DNA of 64,000 nucleotides from Stappia sp. ES.058 (lineage in GTDB: Bacteria > Pseudomonadota > Alphaproteobacteria > Rhizobiales > Stappiaceae). This document shows, in pieces, positions 53,977-64,000 of the stretch (position 1 is its first letter; every line of letters starts with the position of its first letter). The stretch is from assembly GCF_900105595.1 (NCBI RefSeq), contig NZ_LT629784.1, positions 1 through 64,000 of the forward strand, written 5' to 3'. The notes below the pieces were generated by a model. It was not told the DNA's origin. It ran no database searches and worked only from the letters and a program-made list of their open reading frames with translations. The translations under genes and the position numbers were made by a program.

Positions 53977-54121
53977 GGGGTGACGTTCCTTTCGGATGCA
54001 AGTGTGTTAACCTAGCGTCAGGCGTGTAATTTTGCCGTTTACAGACGCGTGTCAGATTCTGTTTTTTGATATTTCTTGTCCGGCTTTCGGGTGACGAAAA
54101 CCGGCTCCCAGGGGGGTCAAT

Positions 54122-54457
54122 ATGGACATTATGCAAAAGCTTCAAGCGCAGCCGGCGTCGCAAAGCTGTCGCTTGATCGACTTCGACAAGGCCGAGCTGC
54201 AGACCGAGGACGGCGGAAAGCGCCTGTTTCTGGTCGTGAGCGGCGAGAAGCCCACCGTGTCGATGCGGGTGGAATTGCGGCCGCTTTACTATGTGATGCA
54301 GCCCGAATACTGGGGCGTCGAGGTGGTCGGCTGCGTGTCGGGCATCGTGCTGCCGGCGGTCGCGCCCTATACCGAAGCGCTCGACGTGACCCACACCATG
54401 GGCACCAAGGGGATCGAGGTGATCGGCGCCAACAAGACGCTGAGACTTGACAAGTAG
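54122..54457 (+). CDS. conserved small protein of unknown function
   Basis: 111 residues, preceded by GGGGGG seven bases upstream. All-beta-looking sequence (RLFLVVSGEKPTVSMRVELRPLYYVMQPEYWGVEVVGCVSGIVLPAVAPYTEALDV...). No signal peptide or known motif. Convergent with the RNA methyltransferase gene, 30 bp apart. Confidence 0.72.
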   Translation: MDIMQKLQAQPASQSCRLIDFDKAELQTEDGGKRLFLVVSGEKPTVSMRVELRPLYYVMQPEYWGVEVVGCVSGIVLPAVAPYTEALDVTHTMGTKGIEVIGANKTLRLDK

Positions 54458-54487
54458 GCCGCGACCCGCAACGGCGAGGCGGTTGCC

Positions 54488-55363
54488 TCAGGCGTCGAGC
54501 GTCAGATCGCCGCGGCGGATCTCGTAGAGCATGACGCCGGTCGCGACCGCGAGGTTGAGGCTGTCGGCCTCGCCGGCCTGCGGGATGCGCGCAAGCGCCG
54601 TGCAGGCGTTTGCCATGTCGTCCGGCAGGCCGGCCTGTTCGTTGCCCATCAGGAGCAGCGTCGGCCGGGCGTAGGAAATCGCCCGGTAGTCGGTCGATCC
54701 CTTGAGGTGGGTGCCGACGAGCGTGCCCGGCCAGCTTGTCGCCATCTCCTGGAAGGCGGCGCGGGTCATGCGCGCCAGCGGCACATGGAACAGCGACCCC
54801 ATGGTGGCGCGCACCGCTTCCACCGCGAAGGGGTCGGTGGTTTCGCCGACGAGAATGACGCCCTTGGCCCCCACCGCATCGGCGGTGCGCAGGATGGTGC
54901 CGAGATTTCCCGGATCGCGCACATGGTCGAGCGCGACCCACACGGCGGCGGGATCCGCCTTGAGCGCGCGCGTCAGTTCCGCGCCGTCCATGATCTTCTG
55001 TTCGTAGACGCCGACAACCATTTGCGGATTGTCGCGCCGGGTCATGGCCGCGAGGACCGGCGTGGAAACTTCAAGGATGGTGGCGCCGCGCGCTCGTGCG
55101 GTCGCCGCGATATCGCGTGCGGCCGCGCTTTCGCGCGCCTCGGGGCCGAGGACGAGCATGTCCACGCTCCAGCCGGCGGAAAGCGCGTCGGTGGCAAGCT
55201 TCAGCCCCTCGGCGACGAACAGGCCGCTGCGCTGCCGGTGCTTGCGCTGGGCGACCAGCGCCTTGATCTCCTTGACCAGCGGGTTGGAGAAGGAGGTGAT
55301 CTGCTTGACGCTGCCGGCCGCGCGCCGCGACCCGGCGCCGGTAAAAGGCGGACGTTCGCTCAT
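54488..55363 (-). CDS. TrmH/SpoU-family RNA 2'-O-methyltransferase
   Basis: 291 residues. An N-terminal substrate-binding domain (SFSNPLVKEIKALVAQRKHRQRSGLFVAEGLKLATDAL) leads into the SPOUT trefoil-knot domain: ALDHVRDPGNLGTILRTADAVGAKGVIL, PTLLLMGNEQAGL and the C-terminal LNLAVATGVMLYEI. These are the three SpoU motifs. It methylates ribose in rRNA or tRNA. It overlaps the upstream methyltransferase gene by 4 bp (ATGA), so the two are co-translated. Confidence 0.92.
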   Translation of the reverse strand: MSERPPFTGAGSRRAAGSVKQITSFSNPLVKEIKALVAQRKHRQRSGLFVAEGLKLATDALSAGWSVDMLVLGPEARESAAARDIAATARARGATILEVSTPVLAAMTRRDNPQMVVGVYEQKIMDGAELTRALKADPAAVWVALDHVRDPGNLGTILRTADAVGAKGVILVGETTDPFAVEAVRATMGSLFHVPLARMTRAAFQEMATSWPGTLVGTHLKGSTDYRAISYARPTLLLMGNEQAGLPDDMANACTALARIPQAGEADSLNLAVATGVMLYEIRRGDLTLDA

Positions 55364-56304
55364 GGCATGCTCCAGCGGCTGAACATCGAGGTCGACAGCG
55401 CGCGTTCGCCGTCGGGGGTGCGCAGCACCAGTTCGCCCGATTCCAGCAGGCCGCCGCGGGTGTCCAGCGTTTCCGCCATCACCTCGTGAAGCGCCACGAA
55501 GCTGGAGCGGATCGCATAGGCTGTGAGGATCACGAAGCGGGCGTCGGGCGCCAGGATTTTTTCGATCATCGGCAGCATTTCGGGCAGGCTGTCGAACAGC
55601 TCCCAGACTTCGCCCTTGGGGCCGCGCCCGTATTTGGGCGGGTCGAGCAGGATGCCGTCATAGGTGTTGCCGCGCTTGACCTCGCGGGCGACGAATTTCA
55701 TCGCGTCCTCGCAGATCCAGCGGATCGGCAGATCCTCCATGGCCGAAAGCTCCTGGTTCTCGCGCGCCCAGCCGATGGCCTTCTTCGAGGCGTCGATATG
55801 GGTGACCCGCGCGCCGGCGGCGGCCGGAACGAGCGATCCGAGCCCGGTGTAGCCGAAAAGGTTGAGCACCTTCAGCGGTTTTTCCGGGGGCGCAGCGGAG
55901 ACGAGATCGGCCATCCACTGCCAGTGCGCGGCCTGTTCGGGAAAGACGCCGACATGGCGAAACGACATGAAACGCCCGAGGAAGGAGGTGTCGCCGAAGC
56001 GCATTTTCCAGGTTTCCGGCAGGTCGCGGTTGAGCCGCCAGCGGCCCGGCCCGTCGTCGTCGTCCTGCCCGGTGAAGACGGCGTCGGCCGCGTCCCAGGT
56101 GGCATCGCTGAGGTGACGCCGGCCCATCGCCTGCGGTTCGGGGCGGTCGACAACGACATCGCCGTAACGTTCCAGCTTGCGACCGAGCCCGAAGTCGAGA
56201 AGTGCGTAGTCGTCCCAGCCGCGGGTTTCCAGCATGGTCGGCCAGGCGGCGCGGGGCGGAGAGCCGGCGGCGGCCGGGCGAAGCGGGGCGGGGGCATCGG
56301 TCAC
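55360..56304 (-). CDS. class I SAM-dependent methyltransferase (RlmI-like)
   Basis: 314 residues. VLNLFGYTGLGSLVPAAAGARVTHIDASKKAIGWARENQ gives motif I and the acidic loop; ILLDPPKYGRGPKGEVWEL is the DPPK motif of N/C-methyltransferases acting on nucleic acid. The PUA domain of RlmI is absent, so it belongs to the shorter family. Probable rRNA modifier, in an operon with the TrmH-like gene. Confidence 0.88.
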   Translation of the reverse strand: MTDAPAPLRPAAAGSPPRAAWPTMLETRGWDDYALLDFGLGRKLERYGDVVVDRPEPQAMGRRHLSDATWDAADAVFTGQDDDDGPGRWRLNRDLPETWKMRFGDTSFLGRFMSFRHVGVFPEQAAHWQWMADLVSAAPPEKPLKVLNLFGYTGLGSLVPAAAGARVTHIDASKKAIGWARENQELSAMEDLPIRWICEDAMKFVAREVKRGNTYDGILLDPPKYGRGPKGEVWELFDSLPEMLPMIEKILAPDARFVILTAYAIRSSFVALHEVMAETLDTRGGLLESGELVLRTPDGERALSTSMFSRWSMP

Positions 56305-56641
56305 GCGAGGGACCTCTTTTCAAGCGGCTCGGACTGTCGGGGTCTTGCAGATCGCCTTAGAGCAATTTCGGAAAAAGCGAAACCCGGTTTCGCGCGCGCG
56401 GCGGACGCCGAGCCGATGCAAACGGCGGCATAGACCGGTTGCCGGGCGGCCCGGGCTGTCATGCTGCCCTGCACCAAAGAGAACTTTGCAGCCAATTGTC
56501 TTTCAAGGACTTGCAAGCGTGCCCCGGCTTGGCCAAGCTAGCGGCCAACTATCAGAGTGGCCGCTTGCGACGGGGTCGGGGTTGTGGTGTAACGTATCGC
56601 AACCGCCCGGTGTCGCGACGGTCCAGCCGGAGGATGTTTTT

Positions 56642-57454
56642 ATGGACTTGAGTGGCGAGTATCGGATCCGCGCCTCCCGCGAGGCGGTGTGGGACGCGCT
56701 GAACGACCCCGAGGTCCTGCGCCGGTGCATTCCCGGCTGCAAGGAGCTGGAGAAGAGTTCGGACACCGAAATGTCCGCCACCGTCGTCGCCAAGATCGGC
56801 CCCGTGAAGGCAACCTTCAAGGGAACGGTGACGCTGGAAGATCTCAATCCGCCGGAGAGCTACACCATCGTCGGCGAGGGCAAGGGCGGTGTCGCGGGTT
56901 TCGCGAAGGGGGCCGCTGACGTGTCGCTCGCCGAAGAGGGCGAGGAGACGGTGCTCACCTATACGGTCAAGGCGCAGGTCGGCGGCAAGCTGGCCCAGCT
57001 CGGCAGCCGTCTGATCGTGTCCACCTCGCGCAAGATGGCGGACGAGTTCTTCTCCAACTTCAAGGATATCGTCGAGGGCGACGCCGGCACCTCCGATGCC
57101 GCGCCGTCCAATGCTGCCGGGTCCGCTGCTGCGCCGGTTGGCGTGGCGGGCGAGCCGGTGGCGGATGCCGACGAAACGGCCCCTGCACCGACGCCCGCGC
57201 CTGCACCCCAGGAACAACGCGCCGCCTCCACCAGGGAAACGCCGGAAAAGGCGGCTCCGGCCGGGGAGGAGCACTCCTTTTCGTCGTCGGTCAGCGAGGC
57301 CGCGCACGATGTCGAGGAGCGGGTCGAAAAGGCGATGCATGAGGTTGAGACGGAGGTCGAGACGGCCGCCGGTCGCGGGGCTTTCGGCGGGCCCATGGTC
57401 TGGGGCCTGATCGCGCTCGCGGCGGTGATCGTCATTCTGGCGGTGATGAGCTAG
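56642..57454 (+). CDS. coxG: CoxG-type SRPBCC protein (CO dehydrogenase accessory)
   Basis: 270 residues from the ATG at 56642. The first ~145 residues are the SRPBCC domain ([37 protein letters not shown], then [22 protein letters not shown]). A Pro/Ala/Glu-rich linker follows, then a C-terminal membrane anchor ([18 protein letters not shown]). CoxG recruits the CO dehydrogenase to the membrane in CO-oxidising bacteria. It lies 113 bp before coxS on the same strand. Confidence 0.9.
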   Translation: MDLSGEYRIRASREAVWDALNDPEVLRRCIPGCKELEKSSDTEMSATVVAKIGPVKATFKGTVTLEDLNPPESYTIVGEGKGGVAGFAKGAADVSLAEEGEETVLTYTVKAQVGGKLAQLGSRLIVSTSRKMADEFFSNFKDIVEGDAGTSDAAPSNAAGSAAAPVGVAGEPVADADETAPAPTPAPAPQEQRAASTRETPEKAAPAGEEHSFSSSVSEAAHDVEERVEKAMHEVETEVETAAGRGAFGGPMVWGLIALAAVIVILAVMS

Positions 57455-57567
57455 CGGCTTTTTGCATTTGGGAATTGCCGGGCGGCGGCCCGGCGCTACA
57501 CTCGGTTACCGGATACCGCGAACAAGTGCCCGGCGAGCGGGTCTGACGATTGAGAGGGAGGAACAGC

Positions 57568-58056
57568 ATGGCCAACGTGACCATGACAGTGAATGGAAAG
57601 AACGTTTCGAAACCCGCGGAGGGGCGCACGTTGCTGGTGGACTTCCTGCGCGACGGCGCGGGACTGACGGGAACGCACGTCGGCTGCGACACCTCGCAGT
57701 GCGGTGCCTGTGTCGTGCATGTCAACGGCAAGGCGGTGAAGTCCTGCACGATGCTGGCCGCACAGGCGGAGGGCGCGGAGGTCACCACCATCGAGGGGCT
57801 TGCCTCCGGCGGCGAGCTGCATCCGATGCAGGCGGCCTTTCGCGAGCATCACGGGCTTCAGTGCGGTTTCTGCACGCCCGGCATGATCATGGCGGCCGTC
57901 GACATGGTGGAGCGTCTCGGCGCACCGCTCGACGAGGCGACGATCCGCGCCGAGCTTGAGGGCAACATTTGTCGCTGCACCGGCTACCACAACATCGTCA
58001 AGGCGATTGCTGCGGCGAGCGAGACCATGGCGGGGATGAAGACCGCGGCCGAATAG
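57568..58056 (+). CDS. coxS: CO dehydrogenase-type [2Fe-2S] small subunit
   Basis: 162 residues from the ATG at 57568 (MANVTMTVN), with GGGAGG upstream. The plant-type cluster uses [10 protein letters not shown] and a later Cys; the second cluster uses CGFCTPGM and NICRCTGY. This is the standard small subunit of molybdenum hydroxylases (xanthine oxidase family). It transfers electrons from the CoxL molybdenum site to the CoxM flavin. Confidence 0.95.
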   Translation: MANVTMTVNGKNVSKPAEGRTLLVDFLRDGAGLTGTHVGCDTSQCGACVVHVNGKAVKSCTMLAAQAEGAEVTTIEGLASGGELHPMQAAFREHHGLQCGFCTPGMIMAAVDMVERLGAPLDEATIRAELEGNICRCTGYHNIVKAIAAASETMAGMKTAAE

Positions 58057-58268
58057 GTCTGGCGGCGGCTCGGACCGGTTGCGCGGGGGGCGCGACGGTT
58101 CGTGCGGGGCGCGTTGCACGCGTTGTGGCGGCAGATATCAGATTGCCGCGCGAGCCGCCGATCCCCGCACCCGGGGACCAGGCAAACGGACAGCTTGAGG
58201 AATTGCACAGGTCAAGGGTCTCCACGCGCCGCCGAGCGGCCGCCCGGAGATCGCATGGGAGGATGCAC

Positions 58269-60638
58269 ATGACAGGTTCAGCAGAAGGCATTGGCGCAAG
58301 GGTCACCCGGCGCGAGGACAAGCGCTTCATCACCGGCAAGGGACGCTACACCGACGACATGAACGTGGCCGGCATGTGCCATGCCGCTTTCGTGCGCTCG
58401 CCGCACGCGCATGCAAAGGTCACCTCGCTCGACGCCGGTGCGGCACGCGCGATGCCGGGCGTGATCGCCGTTCTGACCGGCGAGGAACTGTCGGCCGACG
58501 GCGTCGGCAATCTCATTTGCGGCTGGATGATCCACTCCAAGGACGGCACGCCGATGAAGATGGGCGCCTGGCGCGCGCTGGAGCACGAAACCGTGCGCCA
58601 CGTCGGACAGGCGGTTGCCGTGGTCGTCGCGGAAACGCGTTCCCAGGCCCGCGACGCCGCCGATGCCGTGGTCGTGGACTATGAGGCGCTCGACGCGGTG
58701 GTCGACAGCCTCGACGCACTGAAGTCCGGCGCGCCGCAGATCCATCCCGAAGCCGAGGGCAACCTGATCTACGACTGGGAGATCGGCGACGAGGCGGCGA
58801 CCGAGGCGGCCTTCGCCTCCGCAGCGCATGTGACCAAGATGGAGATCCGCAACAACCGTCTGGTCCCCAACCCGATGGAGCCGCGCGCGGCCCTTGCACA
58901 TTACGAAGACGCCGACGAGCATTACACGTTGTGGACCACCTCGCAGAACCCGCATGTGGCGCGTCTGGTGCTCTCCGCCTTCTACAACATCGCGCCCGAG
59001 CACAAGCTGCGCGTGATCGCGCCGGATGTCGGCGGCGGCTTCGGCTCCAAGATCTACATCTACCCGGAAGAGATGGTCTGCCTGTGGGCCTCCAAGAAGA
59101 CCGGCGTGCCGGTCAAATGGACGTCGGACCGCACGGAAGCCTTCCTCACCGACGCCCATGGCCGCGACCACCATTCGGAAGCGGAAGTCGCGCTCGACGC
59201 CGACAACAAGATCACCGGTCTGCGCGTCAAGACGGTGGCGAACCTCGGCGCCTACATGTCGCTGTTCTCCTCCTCGGTGCCGACCTATCTCTATGCGACG
59301 CTGCTGTCGGGCCAGTACGACATCCCGGCGATCCACTGCAACGTGAAGACGGTCTACACCAACACCACGCCGGTGGACGCCTATCGCGGCGCGGGCCGCC
59401 CGGAGGCGACCTATCTGGTGGAGCGCCTGATGGAGACGACAGCGCGCGATATCGGCATGGATCCGGCCGAGTTCCGTCGCAAGAACTTCGTCCGCTCCTT
59501 CCCGCACCAGACGCCGGTGATCATGTGCTATGACGCGGGCGATTATGACGCGTCGCTCGATGCGGCGCTGAAGGCGATCGACTACGACGGCTTTGCGGCC
59601 CGCAAGGCGGAGTCCGCACGTCGCGGCAAGCTGCGCGGCATCGGCCTGTCCTGCTACATCGAGGCCTGCGGCATCGCCCCGTCCCAGGCGGTCGGGTCGC
59701 TGGGCGCCGGCGTCGGCCTTTGGGAATCGGCGGAGGTGCGGGTCAACCCGGTCGGCACCATCGAGGTCCTCACCGGGTCGCACAGCCACGGCCAGGGCCA
59801 TGAGACCACGTTTGCCCAGCTTGTGTCGGAGCGTCTCGGCGTCGGTCTCGACACGGTCGCCATCGTTCATGGCGACACCGACAAGGTGCAGTTCGGCATG
59901 GGCACCTACGGGTCGCGCTCCGGCGCGGTCGGCATGTCGGCGATCTCCAAGGCGCTCGACAAGGTGGAATCCAAGGCCAAGAAGCTCGCCGCCCATCTGA
60001 TGGAAGCCTCCGAGGGCGACATCACGCTCGAGGGCGGCACCTTCAAGGTGACCGGCACGGACAAGGAGCTTCCCTTCTTCCAGGTGGCGCTTGCCGCCTA
60101 TACCGCCCACAACATGCCTGAAGGCATGGAGCCTGGCCTCAAGGAAGGCGCCTTCTACGATCCGACCAACTTCACCTTCCCGGCCGGCACCTATGTCTGC
60201 GAGGTCGAGGTCGATCCGGAAACCGGCAAGACCGAGGTCGTGGATTTCGTCGCCGCCGACGATTTCGGCACGATCATCAATCCGATGATCGTCGAGGGCC
60301 AGGTGCATGGCGGCCTGACGCAGGGCATCGGCCAGGCGCTCCTGGAAAATGCGGCCTACGATCCGGACGGCCAGCTGCTGTCGGCGTCCTACATGGATTA
60401 CACCATGCCGCGCGCCGATGACGTGCCCTCCTACCGGCTGACGACGACAGTCACCGAATGCCCGGGCAATCCGCTCGGCATGAAGGGCTGCGGCGAGGCC
60501 GGTGCCATCGGCTCGCCGCCGGCGGTGATCAATGCGATCACCGACGCCATCGGCACCAACGCGCTGGAGATGCCGGCAACGGCTGCAAACGTCTGGCGCG
60601 CGCTCAAGAGCGCCCAGCCGGCGCAGGCGGCGGAATAG
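58269..60638 (+). CDS. coxL: CO dehydrogenase-type molybdenum large subunit, form II
   Basis: 789 residues from the ATG at 58269 (GGGAGG six bases before). The molybdopterin-binding motifs are present ([31 protein letters not shown] and the catalytic Glu in [12 protein letters not shown]). The active-site loop is AYRGAGR (371-377), the form II (BMS) version, instead of AYRCSFR found in verified CO oxidisers. CO oxidation by form II enzymes is disputed, so the physiological substrate is uncertain. Order S-L-M also fits form II. The intergenic stretch 58057-58268 contains no gene. Confidence 0.93.
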   Translation: MTGSAEGIGARVTRREDKRFITGKGRYTDDMNVAGMCHAAFVRSPHAHAKVTSLDAGAARAMPGVIAVLTGEELSADGVGNLICGWMIHSKDGTPMKMGAWRALEHETVRHVGQAVAVVVAETRSQARDAADAVVVDYEALDAVVDSLDALKSGAPQIHPEAEGNLIYDWEIGDEAATEAAFASAAHVTKMEIRNNRLVPNPMEPRAALAHYEDADEHYTLWTTSQNPHVARLVLSAFYNIAPEHKLRVIAPDVGGGFGSKIYIYPEEMVCLWASKKTGVPVKWTSDRTEAFLTDAHGRDHHSEAEVALDADNKITGLRVKTVANLGAYMSLFSSSVPTYLYATLLSGQYDIPAIHCNVKTVYTNTTPVDAYRGAGRPEATYLVERLMETTARDIGMDPAEFRRKNFVRSFPHQTPVIMCYDAGDYDASLDAALKAIDYDGFAARKAESARRGKLRGIGLSCYIEACGIAPSQAVGSLGAGVGLWESAEVRVNPVGTIEVLTGSHSHGQGHETTFAQLVSERLGVGLDTVAIVHGDTDKVQFGMGTYGSRSGAVGMSAISKALDKVESKAKKLAAHLMEASEGDITLEGGTFKVTGTDKELPFFQVALAAYTAHNMPEGMEPGLKEGAFYDPTNFTFPAGTYVCEVEVDPETGKTEVVDFVAADDFGTIINPMIVEGQVHGGLTQGIGQALLENAAYDPDGQLLSASYMDYTMPRADDVPSYRLTTTVTECPGNPLGMKGCGEAGAIGSPPAVINAITDAIGTNALEMPATAANVWRALKSAQPAQAAE

Positions 60639-60753
60639 ACGCAAAGGACAGCCGCGCTCCGGACGATTGCCCGGGGTGCGGCCCAACGACGAGCGGGCGC
60701 GCCGGACACTGGCGCCGGCCTGACTGGACAAGACGGGTGAGGAGAAACCCAGG

Positions 60754-61551
60754 ATGTATGAAACAAATTATCACCGCGCGACAAGTGTCGCCGATGCCGC
60801 CGCCAAGCTGAGCGGCGTCGAGGACGCCAAGGTGCTGGCCGGCGGCCAGACCCTGCTTCCGACAATGAAACAGCGGCTTGCCGCGCCCTCCGACGTGATC
60901 GACGTGACCCACATCGACGACATGAAGGGCATCGCCGAGACCGGTGGCGGCCTGCGCATCGGGGCTGCGACCACTCATGCGGAGGTTGCCGGCTCCGATA
61001 TCGTCAAACGCATGCTGCCGGGCCTTGCCGCCCTTGCCGGCCATATCGGAGATCCCCATGTGCGCCACATGGGCACGATCGGCGGGTCGCTCGCCAACAA
61101 CGATCCGGCGGCGGACTATCCGTCCGCGGCGCTGGCGCTGGGCGCGACGATCCACACCAACAACCGGCAGATATCGGCCGAGGACTTCTTCACCGGCATG
61201 TTCGAGACCGCGCTGGACGAGGGCGAGATCGTGACGGCGGTGGAATTCCCCAAGGCTTCCGCCTGCGCCTATTCCAAATATCCGAACCCGGCCTCGCGCT
61301 ATGCGATGGCCGGCGTCTTCGTTGCGAAGACCGATGGCGGAGTGCGGGTTGCCGTTACGGGCGCCGGGCAGGGCGGTGTGTTTCGTCATGCAGCCCTTGA
61401 GGATGCGTTGGCGCAGAATTTTTCACCGGACGCAATTGCGGGTGTGACCACCGATCCGGACCTTTTGCTGACCGACATTCACGGGTCGGCGGAGTATCGC
61501 GCCAACCTGATCACGGTGATGGCAAAACGCGCGGTCGCCGCCTGCGGCTGA
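60754..61551 (+). CDS. coxM: CO dehydrogenase-type FAD-binding medium subunit
   Basis: 265 residues. The FAD motifs are [22 protein letters not shown] (about 30-51) and [24 protein letters not shown] (about 108-131). The C-terminal CO_deh_flav_C region follows. It passes electrons from CoxS to the quinone pool or another acceptor. It is the last gene of the coxG-S-L-M cluster and is followed by a terminator. No coxD/E/F maturation genes are in the window. Confidence 0.94.
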   Translation: MYETNYHRATSVADAAAKLSGVEDAKVLAGGQTLLPTMKQRLAAPSDVIDVTHIDDMKGIAETGGGLRIGAATTHAEVAGSDIVKRMLPGLAALAGHIGDPHVRHMGTIGGSLANNDPAADYPSAALALGATIHTNNRQISAEDFFTGMFETALDEGEIVTAVEFPKASACAYSKYPNPASRYAMAGVFVAKTDGGVRVAVTGAGQGGVFRHAALEDALAQNFSPDAIAGVTTDPDLLLTDIHGSAEYRANLITVMAKRAVAACG

Positions 61552-61600
61552 CGCGTTTGAACGGTCTCCGCCGCAACGACCGCGGTGTGACGAAGAAACG

Positions 61601-61626
61601 GCCCGGGCCTTTCGCCCGGGCTTTTT
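61601..61626 (+). terminator. rho-independent terminator after coxM
   Basis: Stem gcccgggc / gcccgggc with loop ctttc, then TTTTTC, 50 bp after the coxM stop. Confidence 0.88.
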
Positions 61627-61654
61627 CGTGGCTGGGAGAGGGAAACGGCGACGC

Positions 61655-62593
61655 TCAGGTTCCGGCGGGGACATGGGCGCGGTTGCGGCGCAAAAGGCGG
61701 GCCAGAACCGCAATGACAAGGACGGTCGCCGCGACGCGGCCGACGAGGACGATCCAGACGTCCGCGCCCACCGCCAGCATGATCGCCGTGTCCTCGATGA
61801 CCGAATGGCAGAGCGACAGGCAGCTCAGCGCCAGAAACAGGTCGCGCCGGTCGTAGGTGCGGACCATGGTTTCCTGAATGATCAACCCGCCGCCATAGGA
61901 CAGGCCAAGCAGCAGGCCGATGGTGGTCAGCGGCGCCAGATCCGGATTGAGCCCGAGGAACCGCAGGCCCGGGTTGAGTGCACGGGTCAGCCAGGCGATC
62001 ACCTTGAGCGCCTTCAGGACATCGAGCAGCAGGAACAGCGCGACGATGATCGCCAGCATGCTTAGCAGCGACTGTGCGGTGGCGCTTGCCCAGTCGCTCC
62101 AGTTTGCGGTGGCAACGCCCGTGGGCAACCAGTCCGGCATCACGACCTCCGACAGGGCGCCGGTCGTGCGGCACACCCAGGCGGCAAAGGCGGCATAGGC
62201 GAAGCCGACCCCGAGCCGCAGCGCCGTGGTGGCGAGAAGGCTGGCACCGGCGCGGCGCACGATCGCCTGTTCGACCGGCAAGGCGTGGGCAAACAGCATC
62301 AGCGAGGCCAAGATGCTGACCTGCGCGACGCTGAGCTGCATGTCGGATTGCAGCGAGACGAAGGCGCCGACCCCGCCATAAAGGCCGGTGAGAAGGGTGA
62401 TTGCCCAGATCAGTCCGGCCTCGGCCGGCAGGTCGACCAGGCCCATTGCGGGCGCAATCGCGCGACCAAGTGCGTCGGTCAGGCCGTAGAGATCCCCAAG
62501 GCGCACGAGCAGCATGACCGGCAGCATGATCTTCGCCAGCATGAAGAAGGTGCCAAGGCAGCGACGGGCGAGGGAGTGCAGGTAGGCAGGCAT
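61655..62593 (-). CDS. nucleoside-recognition (Gate) domain membrane protein
   Basis: 312 residues from the ATG at 62593 (MPAYLHSLARRCLGTFFMLAK). About eight hydrophobic segments. GLIWAITLLTGLYGGVGAFVSL and the related second copy GLLLGLSYGGGLIIQETM fit the nucleoside-recognition/Gate family, which includes YjiH and SpmA-like transporters. The open frame upstream of 62593 is antisense to the Lrp gene. Substrate unknown; regulation by the divergent Lrp-type protein is likely. Confidence 0.85.
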   Translation of the reverse strand: MPAYLHSLARRCLGTFFMLAKIMLPVMLLVRLGDLYGLTDALGRAIAPAMGLVDLPAEAGLIWAITLLTGLYGGVGAFVSLQSDMQLSVAQVSILASLMLFAHALPVEQAIVRRAGASLLATTALRLGVGFAYAAFAAWVCRTTGALSEVVMPDWLPTGVATANWSDWASATAQSLLSMLAIIVALFLLLDVLKALKVIAWLTRALNPGLRFLGLNPDLAPLTTIGLLLGLSYGGGLIIQETMVRTYDRRDLFLALSCLSLCHSVIEDTAIMLAVGADVWIVLVGRVAATVLVIAVLARLLRRNRAHVPAGT

Positions 62594-62782
62594 GAACCGG
62601 GGGCCTTGTCTTGGAAGAGGCGGCGGCAACGGGGATTGCAACCGGCCGCCGCGATGCGCGTGACCGCGTAGCATGGGTGACCGTTGCAAGCTATACCGGG
62701 TCATGCGCGCGCTGCCGGCGTTCTGCGCTACCCTGACGCGCGGATCTTGCGTTCTTTGACGCGAAAGGCAATTTTTGGGCAC

Positions 62783-63268
62783 ATGATTGAAACAGACCGT
62801 ATCGACACACAGCTCTTGAGCGAGTTGCGACGCGATGCCGACATCGGCAATGCGCGGCTGGCCGAGCGTGTCGGCCTTTCCGCGTCTGCCTGCCTGCGCC
62901 GTGTGAAGCGGCTGAAACAGGCCGGCCTCGTGCGCCAAGTCGTGGCGCTCGTCGACGCGCGCGCGTTCGGCAACGACCTTTCGGCGATCGTCACCGTATC
63001 CTTCCTGCGTCATGCGCCGGAGTATCGGGCGGCCTTCCACCGCAAGCTGCGCGAGGAGCCGGCCGTCTCGATGGCCTACAGCGTATCGGGGGACGTGAGT
63101 GCGGTGCTTCAGGTCGATGTCGCTGACATGGCTGCCTTCAACGCGCTGACCGGGCGCCTGTTCGATGACGATCCCAATGTCGCGGCCTTCACCACCCATT
63201 TCATCATGGGAACCGTGAAGCAGGAGCCGCTCGTTCCGGCGATGTCCAGGCCGCAGCCCGTATCCTGA
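62783..63268 (+). CDS. Lrp/AsnC family transcriptional regulator
   Basis: 161 residues from the ATG at 62783 (MIETDRIDTQLLSEL). N-terminal helix-turn-helix ARLAERVGLSASACLRRVKRLKQAGLV, then an asparagine-type RAM domain with GDVSAVLQVDVADMAAFNAL and a closing VAAFTTHFIMG. It senses an amino acid or related metabolite. It is divergent from the Gate-domain transporter gene with 189 bp between, the usual arrangement of a Lrp regulator and its exporter or importer target. Confidence 0.92.
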   Translation: MIETDRIDTQLLSELRRDADIGNARLAERVGLSASACLRRVKRLKQAGLVRQVVALVDARAFGNDLSAIVTVSFLRHAPEYRAAFHRKLREEPAVSMAYSVSGDVSAVLQVDVADMAAFNALTGRLFDDDPNVAAFTTHFIMGTVKQEPLVPAMSRPQPVS

Positions 63269-63274
63269 CATGCG

Positions 63275-63307
63275 AAAACGGCCCGGGCACGGGGCCCGGG
63301 CCGTTTT
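63275..63307. terminator. bidirectional rho-independent terminator
   Basis: Perfect 14-bp arms aaaacggcccgggc / gcccgggccgtttt around acggg, with T-rich ends on both strands. It serves the Lrp gene (plus) and the convergent chemoreceptor (minus). Confidence 0.9.
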
Positions 63308-63337
63308 CTTTTGGACCGCGTTGGCGGTGATGTATCG

Positions 63338-64000
63338 TCAGGCCGCCGCGACATCGTTCAGGAAGCGGTCGATCTGTCCGCGCAGGTCGCGGGTCTTGTC
63401 GCCGACGTCGCTGGAGGCGACCAGCACCATGTCCGCCGAGGCGTTGGTTTCAGCCACCGCGTTCGACAATTCGCCCATGTTGGCGGAGACCGATGTGGTG
63501 CCGGTGGCCGCATTCTGGACATTGCGCGAGATCTCGTTGGTCGCGGCACCTTGCTGTTCCACCGCAGCGGCAATGGCGGAGGTGTAATTGTCGACCTCCT
63601 GCATGGTTGCCGTGATGGCTTCGATCGCCTCCACAGCCTCCCTGGTCGACCCCTGGATCGCACCGATCTGGGCCCCGATCTCCTCGGTCGCCTTGGAGGT
63701 CTGGGTGGCCAGTTCCTTGACTTCCGCCGCCACGACGGCGAAGCCCTTGCCGGCCTCGCCGGCGCGCGCAGCCTCGATGGTGGCGTTCAGCGCCAGAAGA
63801 TTGGTCTGCTCGGCGATCGCCTGGATCAGCGTCACGACTTCGCCGATCTTGTTGGCGGCCTCGGCAAGACCCGCGACCTTTTCATTGGTGCGCCTTGTGC
63901 CTTCGGTGGCTTCACCGACGACCTGCGTCGTCTGGCCGACCTGACGCGAGATCTCCGCGATGGAGGCGGCAAGCTCTTCCGCCGCTGTCGCCACGCTTTC
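63338..64000 (-). CDS. methyl-accepting chemotaxis protein, C-terminal part (cut by window end)
   Basis: About 220 residues of a signalling domain, open at the window end. The tip is [46 protein letters not shown], nearly identical to the receptor at 27102. The C-terminus ends [14 protein letters not shown] without a pentapeptide tether. The sensor part lies beyond 64000. Confidence 0.92.
   Translation of the reverse strand, partial: ESVATAAEELAASIAEISRQVGQTTQVVGEATEGTRRTNEKVAGLAEAANKIGEVVTLIQAIAEQTNLLALNATIEAARAGEAGKGFAVVAAEVKELATQTSKATEEIGAQIGAIQGSTREAVEAIEAITATMQEVDNYTSAIAAAVEQQGAATNEISRNVQNAATGTTSVSANMGELSNAVAETNASADMVLVASSDVGDKTRDLRGQIDRFLNDVAAA

Noticed and set aside
58278..60731. 817-codon minus-strand open frame opposite coxL
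   Set aside because: Exact mirror of a strongly conserved gene; no ribosome site or family resemblance.

Overview
The window reads as the chromosome of a GC-rich alphaproteobacterium, most likely Hyphomicrobiales and possibly of the Stappia/Labrenzia kind. This rests on the infC-rpmI-rplT block with an ATT-started infC, lepA, several methyl-accepting chemotaxis proteins, a CO-dehydrogenase-type hydroxylase and a tripartite tricarboxylate transporter. Genus is an inference; no 16S gene is present.

Two zones are separated by a tRNA-Ser(GGA) gene at 24851-24940 on the minus strand, whose 3' end faces the left zone. The left zone (1 to about 24850) is accessory and mosaic. It holds, in order: a frameshifted gene cut by the window edge; a catabolic-looking locus (TctABC-type transporter, LeuC, a frameshifted LeuD, a GntR/UTRA regulator and an isocitrate-lyase-family lyase, 2669-9577); a doubly deleted IS3-family remnant; a tyrosine recombinase next to a 3.66-kb segment bounded by 21-bp perfect inverted repeats; a three-gene Shango-type antiphage operon (TerB-domain protein, ATPase, Lhr-like helicase); a serine-recombinase remnant; and a methyltransferase gene between two ~45-bp near-identical direct repeats, followed by an amidase.

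The most striking element is the segment 11391-15047. It contains exactly two convergent genes, a STAND-type NTPase and an ATP-grasp enzyme, whose stop codons overlap. The ATG of each lies inside one of the two inverted repeats, and a tyrosine recombinase gene ends 16 bp outside the left repeat. Inversion would swap the genes while keeping the same 5' leader and start codon. One gene would be left downstream of the recombinase and the other downstream of the Shango operon. I propose this as a phase-variable defence-associated cassette; inversion itself is not demonstrated.

The right zone (about 24950-64000) is mostly ordinary core and peripheral genes: msrA, two complete and one partial chemoreceptor, an HtpX-like protease, a Rieske oxygenase, translation genes (rplT, rpmI, infC, lepA), a glycosyltransferase, patatin and other hydrolases, mepA, a sterol-desaturase-family enzyme, a radical SAM/B12 protein, a degenerate cold-shock protein, glpK, RNA-modifying enzymes, and a coxG-coxS-coxL-coxM cluster of form II type (AYRGAGR active-site loop). 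A small AT-rich patch (about 51250-53090) holds an orphan gene and a HigBA-like toxin-antitoxin pair.
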